A DNA stretch of 63,932 nucleotides from Bacteroidetes bacterium GWF2_43_63 (GCA_001769275.1 MEOQ01000002.1:1-63932), one strand, 5' to 3'; positions 15,571 to 23,793 are shown, counted from the first letter of the stretch. Program-made: numbers and translations. The notes: generated by a model from the sequence alone, not told the origin.

Positions 15571-15984
15571 ATGAAACTATTCAAATATCTGGCATTGCTT
15601 CTTGTCGCTTTGTTTCCAGCATCTTGTGTTGATGACAATTATGATGACTGCGAAACGCAGGATTGTGTTTCTGTCTATCCGACAACTGGTACACTGACCG
15701 TGAAAGTAACGCCTAATTCATTGAATTCATCGGTCCCCATTCAAATATTTGCGGGTCATTACGATGACGGGGAATTGATACGCGAAGACACTTTATATTC
15801 TGACCGGCAAAACTATGTTTTTGCGCCGGGGATCTATTACTCGGTTGCAGCGAAATATCAGACTGAAAGTGGAGAAATAATAGTTGTTGATGGTGATAAA
15901 ATAGAAGTGGTCACCAATACTGATTGTGATTCGGTTTGTTATTCAGTCAATGATGCCACCGTAAATTGCAAGTTGCATTATTAA
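15571..15984 (+). CDS. Small lipoprotein, hypothetical
   Basis: 137 aa from the ATG at 15571. Lipobox LFPASC with Cys19, then an acidic Cys-containing stretch (VDDNYDDCETQDC) and one beta-sandwich-like domain (GTLTVKVTPNS...VPIQIFAGHYDDGELI...SVAAKYQT). The many Cys residues (also DCDSVC near the C terminus) could form disulfides. It lies 4 bases behind the ankyrin/barrel gene and is probably its partner at the outer membrane. No family was recognised. Confidence 0.7.
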   Translation: MKLFKYLALLLVALFPASCVDDNYDDCETQDCVSVYPTTGTLTVKVTPNSLNSSVPIQIFAGHYDDGELIREDTLYSDRQNYVFAPGIYYSVAAKYQTESGEIIVVDGDKIEVVTNTDCDSVCYSVNDATVNCKLHY

Positions 15985-16001
15985 CCAGCAGTGGTATTTG
16001 A

Positions 16002-16148
16002 CTAAAATGTTGTTTTCTGAACGCCGTACCGGGCTTGTATTTCCTTTGATTTGCAACCCTGCATCATCAGCACTACGCTAATGCATAATGCTGCAATAAG
16101 CAAAACAACACGCACTGCAGGTTTGTGCAGTCGATCCGGTTTGTTCAT
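16002..16148 (-). CDS. Tiny predicted lipoprotein, 48 aa
   Basis: A short frame: MNKPDRLHKPAVRVVLL..., then a hydrophobic stretch and MMQGC as a lipobox-like site (Cys32), with a 16-residue mature part (CKSKEIQARYGVQKTTF without the last residues listed elsewhere). It follows the YiiX-like gene by 7 bases on the same strand, which favours co-transcription. The size is that of entericidin-type or lysis-type small lipoproteins, but no family is recognised. A 48-codon frame could arise by chance; the signal, lipobox and spacing are the support. Confidence 0.4.
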   Translation of the reverse strand: MNKPDRLHKPAVRVVLLIAALCISVVLMMQGCKSKEIQARYGVQKTTF

Positions 16149-16155
16149 ATAAAAA

Positions 16156-16803
16156 TCACCTTTTGGTATTGTGATTTATAATAACTTCGAAATTGTCAGG
16201 GTTCCAGAAATTTGAGAATTTCATATGATCCTGCTGTTCATTCATTTTGTCCTTGAAAATATCAACGCCGAATTCATTTTTAAATATCATCCATGGCAAT
16301 TCGGAGCAATAAAATGTAGATGAATCGGCAATATCAAAAGCGTGGTCAAAGGTGACCCGCTGACTCATATAATCAAGTGCTTTTTCGCTGATTCTGCTTC
16401 TTGTGGAGTCGTTGGCGTCTTTAAAACGAACTACCATGATTGAGTTGCGCTGACTGTCGCGGATAAATCGCGGGAAAGTCTGCTCCTGGACTCCATCCCA
16501 GGGCGACAATGACTGCGAAACACAGTGAATTATCCGGAAACCATGAGAAGCTGTGTCGCTTTTTACCAGTACTGCGACATGCGACACATGATTTTCTTCG
16601 TTCATTGAATTGGCAATTGCATCGCTGACGAGCCCATAGCCATGACGTAAAATCAAATCACCGTCTTTCAGCATCGCGTATTCGTCAGGAGTCAGGTCGT
16701 ATGATTCATATTGCTGCTTTTGTTCGCTTCGCAGGTCATAGGTAGACAGAAACAAAACAAAAGCAGCAATGAATATCAGGATTGTTAGAAGTCCCTTCTT
16801 CAT
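16156..16803 (-). CDS. YiiX/YebB-like permuted NlpC/P60 cysteine hydrolase
   Basis: 215 aa. One N-terminal hydrophobic helix (GLLTILIFIAAFVLFLS) anchors it to or exports it across the inner membrane. The permuted papain-like fold shows LKDGDLILRHG, VSHVAVLV with the catalytic His75, and FYCSELPW with the catalytic Cys166, in the His-before-Cys order of the YiiX group. Family members are thought to cut amide bonds in peptides or lipids; the substrate is unknown. The tiny lipoprotein gene at 16002 follows it closely. Confidence 0.85.
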   Translation of the reverse strand: MKKGLLTILIFIAAFVLFLSTYDLRSEQKQQYESYDLTPDEYAMLKDGDLILRHGYGLVSDAIANSMNEENHVSHVAVLVKSDTASHGFRIIHCVSQSLSPWDGVQEQTFPRFIRDSQRNSIMVVRFKDANDSTRSRISEKALDYMSQRVTFDHAFDIADSSTFYCSELPWMIFKNEFGVDIFKDKMNEQQDHMKFSNFWNPDNFEVIINHNTKR

Positions 16804-16830
16804 TGCTGCTATATGTAAAAGAGCTAAAAC

Positions 16831-17289
16831 TTATTCAGCAACTTCTTCAGTTACATCATCAGTAGCTGTGCTGTCGCTTTCCATGTCAACTTCTTCGGTA
16901 TCATCACCACCAGTGGTTTCTTTTGGGAAACTGGCAACTTTCCATGCGCCGTCAACTTTTTTCAGATCGATGTTGCCATCTTTACCATCTTGTTTGTAAG
17001 TACAAGAAGCTGCATCTTCTTTAGTGTCGCATTTCATGTTTTCGATTTTTACTTCTTTAGCTTCGGGTTTTTCGCCGCCCATTTCGCTCATTGAAGCAAA
17101 GCTTTCGAGAGTTTCGATAGTTTTTACTGCATCGCCAGTAGCAAGTTCTTTAGCATCTTTGAATTCGCTTTTTGCAATGTGGGTAAGGAATTTTTCGGCC
17201 ACTTTTTCAGGAGTGTCGGCTCCACCACCACAACTTGTGAATGCGAAAGCAATAACTGCTGCTGCGAGAACGCTGAAAATCTTTTTCAT
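16831..17289 (-). CDS. DUF4878-type lipoprotein
   Basis: 152 aa. Lipobox FAFTSC with Cys20, then the NTF2-like DUF4878 pattern: DTPEKVAEKFLTHIAKSEFKDAKELATGDA...SCTYKQDGKDGNIDLKKVDGAWKV. The last ~30 residues are a very acidic Thr/Asp/Glu tail. It is predicted to be an envelope lipoprotein of unknown role. Its start is 94 bases from the divergent NUDIX gene. Confidence 0.85.
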   Translation of the reverse strand: MKKIFSVLAAAVIAFAFTSCGGGADTPEKVAEKFLTHIAKSEFKDAKELATGDAVKTIETLESFASMSEMGGEKPEAKEVKIENMKCDTKEDAASCTYKQDGKDGNIDLKKVDGAWKVASFPKETTGGDDTEEVDMESDSTATDDVTEEVAE

Positions 17290-17382
17290 TGTTTTTGGTT
17301 TTTGGTTAGTAATTGAAATTTGGTTTTCATTGCAAAAATATACAAAAATCCTGATGTGACAAAAAATATTTTACTTTTAGGC

Positions 17383-18006
17383 ATGTTTTACTTGGATTTA
17401 ATTGCTAAATTACTTCAAAATAAGGAGTTGCCAGGAAGCGAAGCTCATGCTGGCATGATGCCTAAAGGTCGCTCTCTGACTATGTTTGCTAAAGAAGAGC
17501 CCGTTGTCCACAGTGCTGTTCTTCTTCTTTTATTTAATGAGGGGGATTCAACTCGGATCATTTTTATCAAACGGGCTGAATATGAGGGTATCCACAGCGG
17601 ACAAATTGCATTCCCCGGTGGAAGAGCCGAACCTGAAGATGCTAACTTCTGGCAGACTGCGGTAAGAGAAACAATGGAAGAAACGGGTATAAAACAGCCA
17701 GTTACGTATTTGGGGCACTTGTCAGATCTGTATGTCCCTCTGTCGGGTTATTTGATTCATCCATTTGTGGGATACATTGCAGAACGACCTGTTTATGAAC
17801 CAGACATTCATGAGGTTAGTGAGGTATTTGATGAGGATTTGGCCTGGTTTGGCAATACCAACGCAAAAGGCGTATTTCGCTATAAATCAGGTATTTTGCC
17901 AGGTGTTGCGCCCTGTTTTTATTCGAATCAGCATATCATTTGGGGTGCTACTGCAATGATTTTCAACGAATTTTTAATACTTTTGCGAAATAACGGGGAC
18001 TTATAA
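17383..18006 (+). CDS. NUDIX hydrolase, coenzyme A pyrophosphatase-like
   Basis: 207 aa from ATG 17383 (an upstream in-frame start at 17320 lies in the divergent promoter region). The NUDIX box is complete: GGRAEPEDANFWQTAVRETMEETG, here given by its key residues G, E, and REtmEETG (residues ~88-110). The preceding HSAVLLLLF...IIFIKRAEYEGIHSGQIAFPGG region has the QIAFPGG motif typical of the CoA-diphosphatase (NudL/YeaB) group. It would split CoA or acyl-CoA to 4'-phosphopantetheine and 3',5'-ADP. The exported deformylase paralogue follows 11 bases later. Confidence 0.88.
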   Translation: MFYLDLIAKLLQNKELPGSEAHAGMMPKGRSLTMFAKEEPVVHSAVLLLLFNEGDSTRIIFIKRAEYEGIHSGQIAFPGGRAEPEDANFWQTAVRETMEETGIKQPVTYLGHLSDLYVPLSGYLIHPFVGYIAERPVYEPDIHEVSEVFDEDLAWFGNTNAKGVFRYKSGILPGVAPCFYSNQHIIWGATAMIFNEFLILLRNNGDL

Positions 18007-18017
18007 TTATTATTCGG

Positions 18018-18629
18018 ATGAAATTTTTTACTCTTGCTGCTGCTGCTGTAATCAGCACCGGAATTTTTGTATCATGTTTCGACAAAGGTGATCATCCGGC
18101 CGATTTCAGCTATGAAGAAATCGAACTGATCAATTCCGGCCAAAGCGGCGAAATGATGCGGGTTCTCAATTTTTTCGTCTATGAGGATTCCACTATTTTG
18201 CGCGAAAACAGCGGGAACGTAAATGAATTCGGCTCGTTTTACCTGAGATTATTAATGGACCGAATGTATAAAACCGTTACCAATCCGGCCAATGCTGGCG
18301 TAGGCATTGCTGCTCCGCAAGTGGGGGTGAGTAAAAGAGTCATTTGGGTGAAGCGATACGATAAATCAGGTGCTCCATTCGAATGTTACCTGAATTCTTA
18401 TATCACTGCATATTCCGATACCTTCAAATTGCGTGCTGATGGATGTCTGAGTATCCCCGGGGTTTCGCAATCTTCGTGGAGGGCAATCTGGGTCGATGTT
18501 TCGTACGATTTATCAGATGGGACGCATCATTCAGAGCGCATCACGCATCAGTACACATCTCATATATTCCAGCATGAAATTGATCATCTGGATGGGGTTG
18601 TTTTTTTGGATCGAACGGAGTTGCCGTAG
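18018..18629 (+). CDS. Peptide deformylase paralogue with lipoprotein signal
   Basis: 203 aa. The catalytic core matches peptide deformylase: GVGIAAPQ (94-101), DGCLS with Cys143 (Glu replaced by Asp before the Gly), and QHEIDH with His186, Glu187 and His190, so all metal ligands and the catalytic Glu remain. Unlike the housekeeping enzyme it starts with a signal peptide and lipobox (AVISTGIFVSC, Cys20) and a 40-residue extra N-terminal segment. If exported, its substrate cannot be the usual ribosome-bound formyl-Met peptide. It is probably cotranscribed with the NUDIX gene. Function is unassigned. Confidence 0.88.
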   Translation: MKFFTLAAAAVISTGIFVSCFDKGDHPADFSYEEIELINSGQSGEMMRVLNFFVYEDSTILRENSGNVNEFGSFYLRLLMDRMYKTVTNPANAGVGIAAPQVGVSKRVIWVKRYDKSGAPFECYLNSYITAYSDTFKLRADGCLSIPGVSQSSWRAIWVDVSYDLSDGTHHSERITHQYTSHIFQHEIDHLDGVVFLDRTELP

Positions 18630-18672
18630 CAGTTGTTAAAGTAAGAAAAACGAGTTGTTATTTTGAAGATTT

Positions 18673-19245
18673 ATGCATCATTCGAGCAGAGATTTTATTG
18701 ATTGTTACTATCGGTTAATTAATTTGTTCCCAGGTGAAAAAAAACGATTAACTACTGAGTATTTAAAATATTCATTACTTGAAAAAAAAAGTATTCGCAT
18801 TTCAATCCTGATTTTCACTGGAATAATTGCACTTGCATTTCTTGCACCATTAGTACCGCCAAGGTCTTCTTTTATTCCAACACCTGGTGAAATTTCGTGG
18901 CATCCGGTAGAAAGTGCTGAGGAATATTGGTCATTTGTACGAATTTCAGTTGTGTCTGGAATAATTCTTTTTTCCCTTGTTTTTATTCCTGTATATTTAA
19001 GAAATACAATTGACATATCTTCAAAAAGAAAGCTTACTGGCACATTCTTAATAACCGGCTATTATCGTTTGTTTTGTTGCGGATTAATATTTATAAATGG
19101 GTGGCGATTGTTTTCCATTAGTAAACATCACCGAAAGTATTTTTCCATCAAGCCAGGACACATTATCACAATCAATAGGACAATTACATTTCGGGTAATT
19201 GATTACTACATCAGAGATGAGAATCAATTCAAAAATGAAATTTAA
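18673..19245 (+). CDS. Predicted membrane protein, hypothetical
   Basis: 190 aa, AT-rich gene. Cytoplasmic-looking N terminus, then hydrophobic segments at about residues 43-62, 93-112 and 123-145, and a basic C-terminal tail (SISKHHRKYFSIKPGHIITINR). The loop after the first segment is Pro-rich (APLVPPRSSFIPTPGE). No family recognised. It lies 43 bases after the deformylase paralogue, in the same direction, but there is no overlap to show coupling; it is convergent with the DUF3795 gene, whose end is 3 bases away. Confidence 0.6.
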   Translation: MHHSSRDFIDCYYRLINLFPGEKKRLTTEYLKYSLLEKKSIRISILIFTGIIALAFLAPLVPPRSSFIPTPGEISWHPVESAEEYWSFVRISVVSGIILFSLVFIPVYLRNTIDISSKRKLTGTFLITGYYRLFCCGLIFINGWRLFSISKHHRKYFSIKPGHIITINRTITFRVIDYYIRDENQFKNEI

Positions 19246-19248
19246 TCG

Positions 19249-19542
19249 TTATTTCAGCTTTTTCAGCGCGTCAACTCTTTTTGTAATTCCATCCAGATGC
19301 TGTTCCTCCGTATATGACGGGTCGCGCATATCGGAATAGGTTTTGCATGGCAGCTGATCGCACTGGCCACAATGAGCGTAGTTATGTTCATCGGTGCAGC
19401 ATTTGTGCAGCGGACATTTATCCATGTTGTAATGAACAGCCCAGAAAATTTTTCCTTTGCTTGCAACGCAACCCTGACATTGTTTTTTATATTCGGGACA
19501 AGTGCTGCAATCGATTCCGCAGATGCTGATGGTGGAGGTCAT
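19249..19542 (-). CDS. DUF3795 cysteine-rich protein
   Basis: 97 aa with ten or more Cys residues in zinc-ribbon-like pairs: CGIDCSTCPEYKKQCQGC, CPLHKCC and HCGQCDQLPC. This is the DUF3795 pattern, common in Bacteroidota and clostridia. It probably binds zinc or an iron-sulfur cluster; no function is known. It is 30 bases downstream of rsgA on the same strand and may share its transcript. Confidence 0.85.
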   Translation of the reverse strand: MTSTISICGIDCSTCPEYKKQCQGCVASKGKIFWAVHYNMDKCPLHKCCTDEHNYAHCGQCDQLPCKTYSDMRDPSYTEEQHLDGITKRVDALKKLK

Positions 19543-19572
19543 GTGTAATTGTTTTTCAAAAGTAAAGATACA

Positions 19573-20649
19573 CTAATAATTATCCTTGTATTTCCCCTTC
19601 TTGTAATTTTTCAACATTTTTCCGAAGTCCTTGTCTTTCTTTTTTCGCTCTGCTTCGGTCGATTCGTAATGTTCTTTTTCTTTTTCGAGTTTTAGGAAAT
19701 TTTCAAGCGCAGCCGGATCGATGTCCCCGTTTTCAACAGCGGCAACAACAGCACATCCGCTCTCACTGGTGTGGGTGCAATCCTTGAACCGGCATTGCTT
19801 AGCCAATTGGACAATTTCATCAAAAGTGGCTTCCAGTCCGGCCGACGCGTTGGCTATGCCTACTTCCTTCATGCCCGGATTATCAATCATCAATGCCCCA
19901 TTTGGCAGCACAAACATTTCGCGGTGCGTGGTGGTATGGCGGCCTTTATTTGTACTGTCGCTCAGGGTACTTGTTTTCATTGTTTCAACGCCAGTGAGAT
20001 GATTAAGTAAAGTCGATTTTCCGGCGCCCGACGAGCCCAGCATGCAATAGGTTTTGCCTTTTTGCAAAAACTTTTTTAGCTCATCATAACCTTGTTGAGT
20101 ATCGCTGCTGACCGCGCAAACTGGAATATCCCCGATGCGTTGAACAATGTTCTTGGTCAGTTCTGAAATATGGTTTTCATCAAAGAGATCAGTTTTAGTA
20201 ATCACCACAATTGGCTTTATCGCTGAGTTGTAGCAGATGGTAAGATACCGTTCGAGTCTATTAATATTGAAATCACGATCGGCGCCCTGAACCAGCAATG
20301 CATAATCAACATTGGCGGCAATAATCTGAATGTCGCCTTCAGAGCCAATAGCCTGACGTTGAATGACTGAAGAGCGTGGAAATATTTTATGAATCAGCGC
20401 TGAGCCCGAATCGTAAAGGGTGGCTGCAACCCAGTCTCCAACTGCAGGGAAGTCTTCGCGGCCACAGGCCGAAAAGCGCATATTGCCTGTGATTTCGGCT
20501 TCGCATTCACCTTGGTCAGATACAATAATATATCTTTCCTTATGTTCCGCAATCACGCGCGCCACGCTGAATTCCATCAGGTTGTTGTCTTTTCTGAATT
20601 GCTCCAGTGTTTCGTTATAACCGTAATCTTCCGGTTTCATTTTGAACAT
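19573..20649 (-). CDS. rsgA: Ribosome small-subunit GTPase RsgA
   Basis: 358 aa. Circularly permuted GTPase: an OB domain comes first (residues ~30-100), then G4 (VVITKTDLF) before G1/P-loop (GSSGAGKSTLLN, about 200-211), G2 (GRHTTTHRE) and G3 (DNPGMKE), and finally a zinc finger (CRFKDCTHTSESGC). It checks 30S subunit maturation with GTP. The basic Lys-rich C terminus is typical. MFKM gives two possible starts nine bases apart. Confidence 0.95.
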   Translation of the reverse strand: MFKMKPEDYGYNETLEQFRKDNNLMEFSVARVIAEHKERYIIVSDQGECEAEITGNMRFSACGREDFPAVGDWVAATLYDSGSALIHKIFPRSSVIQRQAIGSEGDIQIIAANVDYALLVQGADRDFNINRLERYLTICYNSAIKPIVVITKTDLFDENHISELTKNIVQRIGDIPVCAVSSDTQQGYDELKKFLQKGKTYCMLGSSGAGKSTLLNHLTGVETMKTSTLSDSTNKGRHTTTHREMFVLPNGALMIDNPGMKEVGIANASAGLEATFDEIVQLAKQCRFKDCTHTSESGCAVVAAVENGDIDPAALENFLKLEKEKEHYESTEAERKKKDKDFGKMLKNYKKGKYKDNY

Positions 20650-20714
20650 ATTTTATTCAGAGCAAAAGTACGGAGAAATTGAAATTTAAAATTATTCAAA
20701 TGAAATTGACACAT

Positions 20715-20976
20715 GCTGGGCGTAGTCTGAATTGAAAAATCTGTTGATGATTTCTCGAAATTCAAACTTCAGAGCAAAAACAACATTCCACCGTCCGATG
20801 CGACGAAGGAGCTGAAGGACATGGAACCGTTGTTTTTGCAATTGTTACGACGGTTCCATGTTCCGGCTCAAAAGCATGGAAGAATTCCATATTACTGGCC
20901 GGAACGGTGGAATGTCGTAACAAACCGCTATTTCGAGACTGCCTTGTCAATTAATACTTTAAAGACTACGCCCAGC
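20715..20976. repeat. 262-bp MITE-like element with 14-bp terminal inverted repeats (copy A)
   Basis: Ends GCTGGGCGTAGTCT (20715-20728) and AGACTACGCCCAGC (20963-20976) are perfect inverted repeats. Inside are TCTCGAAAT/ATTTCGAGA and a three-way stem system: ATTCCACCGT (20785) with ACGGTGGAAT (20904-20913), ACATGGAACCGT (20819) with ACGGTTCCATGT (20850), and GTTCCGGC (20860) with GCCGGAAC (20898). The core recurs at 53491-53620. No protein is encoded. It fills the gap between rsgA and the pentapeptide gene. Confidence 0.75.
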
Positions 20977-21035
20977 CTCGATTCAGCCATTTATATAGCA
21001 TTTTTAATTACGTTTGCATCTTCAATTATAAGCAA

Positions 21036-21584
21036 ATGACCTCCAACGAAACAATCAATGGCAGCACGCAATTCTACGACAACGATTATGTAAACTGTAT
21101 CTTTCGAGACTGCGGTTTTGCCGGGCACGATTTAAGTAAATTCAATTTTGAGTCCTGTGAATTTGTTGGCTGCGATCTGACCATGTGCAAAATGGAAAAC
21201 ACTGTATATTCCGAAGTGGTCTTTACTGATTGCAAGCTGCAGGGCGTTGAGTTTGGTAAATGCTCGAAGTATGTTTTTTCAGTGACTTTTGAAAAATGTC
21301 ATTTGAATTACGTGGTATTTATGAAACACAATCTGAAGAAAATTAAATTCAGTCATTGCTCAATACGCGAAGCATTTTTTGCTGAAAGCGATCTGACTCA
21401 GGCGGTGTTTGACAATTGCGATCTCGATATGACCAATTTTGAGCGCTGCAATTTGTCTGGATGCGACTTCCGCACCTCCTGGAATTATATTATTTTCCCT
21501 TCGCAAAATAAATTGAAGAAAGCGAAATTCGCCTATCCCGGCGTGCTTGGGCTGCTGGCTGATTTGGATATTGTTGTGGAGTAA
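21036..21584 (+). CDS. Pentapeptide-repeat protein
   Basis: 182 aa made of repeated A(D/N)LxX-type pentapeptides with many Cys: CIFRDCGFAGHDLSKFNF, CEFVGCDLTMCKM, FTDCKLQGVEF, SHCSIREAFFAESDLTQAVFDNCDLDMTNFERCNLSGCDF (given by its core motifs). The fold is a right-handed quadrilateral beta-helix. The length is close to Qnr/MfpA-type DNA mimics, but nothing here shows gyrase binding. No signal peptide, so cytoplasmic. Confidence is high for the fold and low for any function. Confidence 0.85.
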   Translation: MTSNETINGSTQFYDNDYVNCIFRDCGFAGHDLSKFNFESCEFVGCDLTMCKMENTVYSEVVFTDCKLQGVEFGKCSKYVFSVTFEKCHLNYVVFMKHNLKKIKFSHCSIREAFFAESDLTQAVFDNCDLDMTNFERCNLSGCDFRTSWNYIIFPSQNKLKKAKFAYPGVLGLLADLDIVVE

Positions 21585-21666
21585 CGAACTCTGAACAAGG
21601 AACAAGGACTCGAGAAGGGCGAAATGAAAGAGGTCAAGGTTAAGGTTAAGCGGCGACGCCGTCAGA

Positions 21667-21730
21667 GAAGCTACGAAGTTCAAATTGCGCCAACGGCGCT
21701 GTCGATATTCGCCCGAGGCGTAGTCCCGGG
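21667..21730. repeat. Interspersed palindromic repeat (family E, copy 1)
   Basis: 64-base block starting GAAGCTACGAAG, with stems TTGCGC/GGCGCT and CCCG...CGGG. It matches 49963-50025 at most positions. It lies in the 254-bp gap 21585-21838, which otherwise holds no gene. Confidence 0.65.
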
Positions 21731-21838
21731 CATACAATAAAAGCGCGAAGCGCCAGAAAAGGAGCATGGTCCAGCGTCGCGCTGACGCAAGATCCTTCAT
21801 CAGCACAGGTGAGACGCGCGCTTATTTGCAAGGTGGGC

Positions 21839-22549
21839 TTATTGAGCTCTTGAATATTTATTATATTCTTTCTCCAAAAGCTCTCTGCTGATGGCGCGGC
21901 CATGGCCCGGAAGAAAAGTGGCGCAGCCTGTATCCAGTAATTTACGCCAGCTGCGGAGCATTTCGGGAATGTCGTCGGCAAAAGGTGGAAAAATATTTCC
22001 GCGGAAAATCCCGAACATCGCATCGCCCACAATGGCTACTTCATCATCGACTATAAGACTGATGGAATCGGCTGAATGGCCTGGCGTTAAAATGATTTTT
22101 ATTCCGGGAAAATCCGATGAGATAATGCAGTCTTCTGAAATAATTGTGTCAGCGCGAAAAGGGTTGTAACTGAAATTATTTTTGAAAAATGCATGTGCAG
22201 TTGCTGTAAGAAAACGGGTTAAATTATTTGTTCCGCGCGGAAGTTTTGTATAGCCTGCAGCAATGGAAGAAACAGCTTTATCAGAAACAATGATATTGCA
22301 TGAATACCGCTCCAAAAGCTCTTTTGCCGACTGGCAGTGATCGTAGTGCGTATGCGTAAGAAATAAATATTGAAGTGAGTTTCCATTGTTCAAAACCGAA
22401 CTCAAATTTTCAAGGAGTTGGTTTCTGGATTTCTTTTTTCCTGAATCAACCAACAACGAGAAATCATCTTTCATTACAAGCCAGGCGTTGCTGCGACTTG
22501 GTATTGCCTGTAAAATCCGAAAGCCGTTTTTTGTTGTCAGGTTGTACAT
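21839..22549 (-). CDS. Metallo-beta-lactamase-fold hydrolase
   Basis: 236 aa. The metal site is THTHYDHC (residues 65-72, HxHxDH), with later ligands in LTPGHSADSIS (His) and AIVGDAMFG (Asp) and a final LPGHGRAIS. It belongs to the large MBL family that includes glyoxalase II-like and lactonase-like enzymes; the substrate cannot be inferred. It lies 26 bases downstream of the methyltransferase gene on the same strand. Confidence 0.9.
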   Translation of the reverse strand: MYNLTTKNGFRILQAIPSRSNAWLVMKDDFSLLVDSGKKKSRNQLLENLSSVLNNGNSLQYLFLTHTHYDHCQSAKELLERYSCNIIVSDKAVSSIAAGYTKLPRGTNNLTRFLTATAHAFFKNNFSYNPFRADTIISEDCIISSDFPGIKIILTPGHSADSISLIVDDEVAIVGDAMFGIFRGNIFPPFADDIPEMLRSWRKLLDTGCATFLPGHGRAISRELLEKEYNKYSRAQ

Positions 22550-22575
22550 GATTGTGATAATAAAGAAATTTGTGA

Positions 22576-23460
22576 TTATTTCAAGCGTTGCACAATGACG
22601 GATTGAAATTCCGAATTGCCTGTTTCCATGCGGCTTACATTGAATGATTCTTCATCCAGAAATTCTTCAATAAATGGCAGATCGGGTGCATAATGAAAGC
22701 ATCCACCGATTTTCAACGAGGCGAGAATTTGCATATACGTTTTTGCGTATTCAATAAAATTTCCATCCTGCCTGAAATGATGATGTCGGAAATGATTTGA
22801 AAATCCAAGATGGCTTGTTATGGTACCCCATTTATTGACCCCATAATCAAATAAAAGCCAGTCGGATTCTGCTATCGAGACTTCGGTCGAAGGGAATCGG
22901 TCAATTCCATAAGCATCAATGCCGTTTTTACGCAGGTGTTTCACAAGCGAATAGTCTTTGCCACATCCGATATCGAGTAGGGGTTGCATTAGCGTAGCAG
23001 CATCGATTCGAAGTACATTCAACTGAAAGGCCTCGCTGTATTCGGAACACGCAACCGCCTCGATGGTTTCTTCATTTGGAATATTTATTTTCGCAGCAAA
23101 TGGATTTGTTTTTGTCAGCCAGTTTCGCAGATTGTTATAATGGGCGTCAGAGATTGCGTTTACTGATTGGCTGGAATTCCGGATTTCGGAAAATAACTTT
23201 TTATAAAGCTGGCGCAGCTCTTCAACGGCCTGATTGCTGAATGTGTAATACTGGTTTATTCTGTAAAACTCGTTCAGCACTTTGTTTACGGTATATTCAA
23301 CGAGAACATCTTCTGCTTCGGCTGAAATTTTATTCGGTTTGCTGCAAAACAAAATCGTTTCCTGAATAAAGCGCAGCGAAGAGTTTTGCCCGTTTGCAAA
23401 GAGGTTTTTCCCTTCGTTGAATTGAATTTGCTGATCAATATTTTTGAAGATGTCTTTCAT
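22576..23460 (-). CDS. Class I SAM-dependent methyltransferase-like protein
   Basis: 294 aa. A helical N-terminal half of ~145 residues precedes a Rossmann methyltransferase core: motif I LLDIGCGKDYSLVKHL (about 164-179) and the acidic residue at the end of strand 2 (DAYGIDRF). Later SHLGFSNHFRHHHFRQ is a His-rich stretch that is unusual for the fold. The N-terminal half is not recognised and may bind the substrate. No substrate can be named. Confidence 0.75.
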   Translation of the reverse strand: MKDIFKNIDQQIQFNEGKNLFANGQNSSLRFIQETILFCSKPNKISAEAEDVLVEYTVNKVLNEFYRINQYYTFSNQAVEELRQLYKKLFSEIRNSSQSVNAISDAHYNNLRNWLTKTNPFAAKINIPNEETIEAVACSEYSEAFQLNVLRIDAATLMQPLLDIGCGKDYSLVKHLRKNGIDAYGIDRFPSTEVSIAESDWLLFDYGVNKWGTITSHLGFSNHFRHHHFRQDGNFIEYAKTYMQILASLKIGGCFHYAPDLPFIEEFLDEESFNVSRMETGNSEFQSVIVQRLK

Positions 23461-23793
23461 AGATGTTTGCGGGCATTTTGAAACAGATGAAAAACAGTGT
23501 TTCTTTATTAGAAAATGTCTGTTTCAGATCAGTAACGGCAAAAGTACAACTTTCAGTTGCGCAGGGCTGATTTCCCAGGTTATTTTATTACTTGTTTCTA
23601 TTAGAAAAACGCAGATCAAATGATGATATAATTCCTTCTTTGCCAGAACCTACTGTTATTTCACATTTCAAACTCCTTGCGTGTGAATATTTTGACTACC
23701 TTTGCACCCCCGAAATTGATGTGTTTTACAGCGGATTATAGAGTGAATGGTCCCAACGAGCGCAAGAGAGAGGGACTTATTTAACAAAATTGT
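23461..23793. other. Divergent upstream region and long leader of the DEAD-box helicase gene
   Basis: Gap of 333 bases. A promoter is visible: TTG at 23677-23679 and TACCTTTG at 23697-23704. The mRNA leader would be about 85 bases and can form GTCCC (23750-23754) with GGGAC (23772-23776) just before the start. Helicase leaders of this kind are often regulatory (cold-shock type), but that is inference. The rest shows nothing clear. Confidence 0.5.
23677..23704 (+). promoter_or_regulatory. Promoter of the DEAD-box helicase gene
   Basis: Perfect -7 TACCTTTG (23697-23704) with TTG at 23677-23679; spacing 17, slightly short. Ninety bases separate it from the ATG. Confidence 0.6.

Noticed and set aside
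20762-20950. Minus-strand frame of 62 codons inside the 262-bp element (and a similar one at 53346-53630)
   Set aside because: Frames in the two copies are similar only because the DNA repeat is shared; starts and ends differ and stems explain the conservation.
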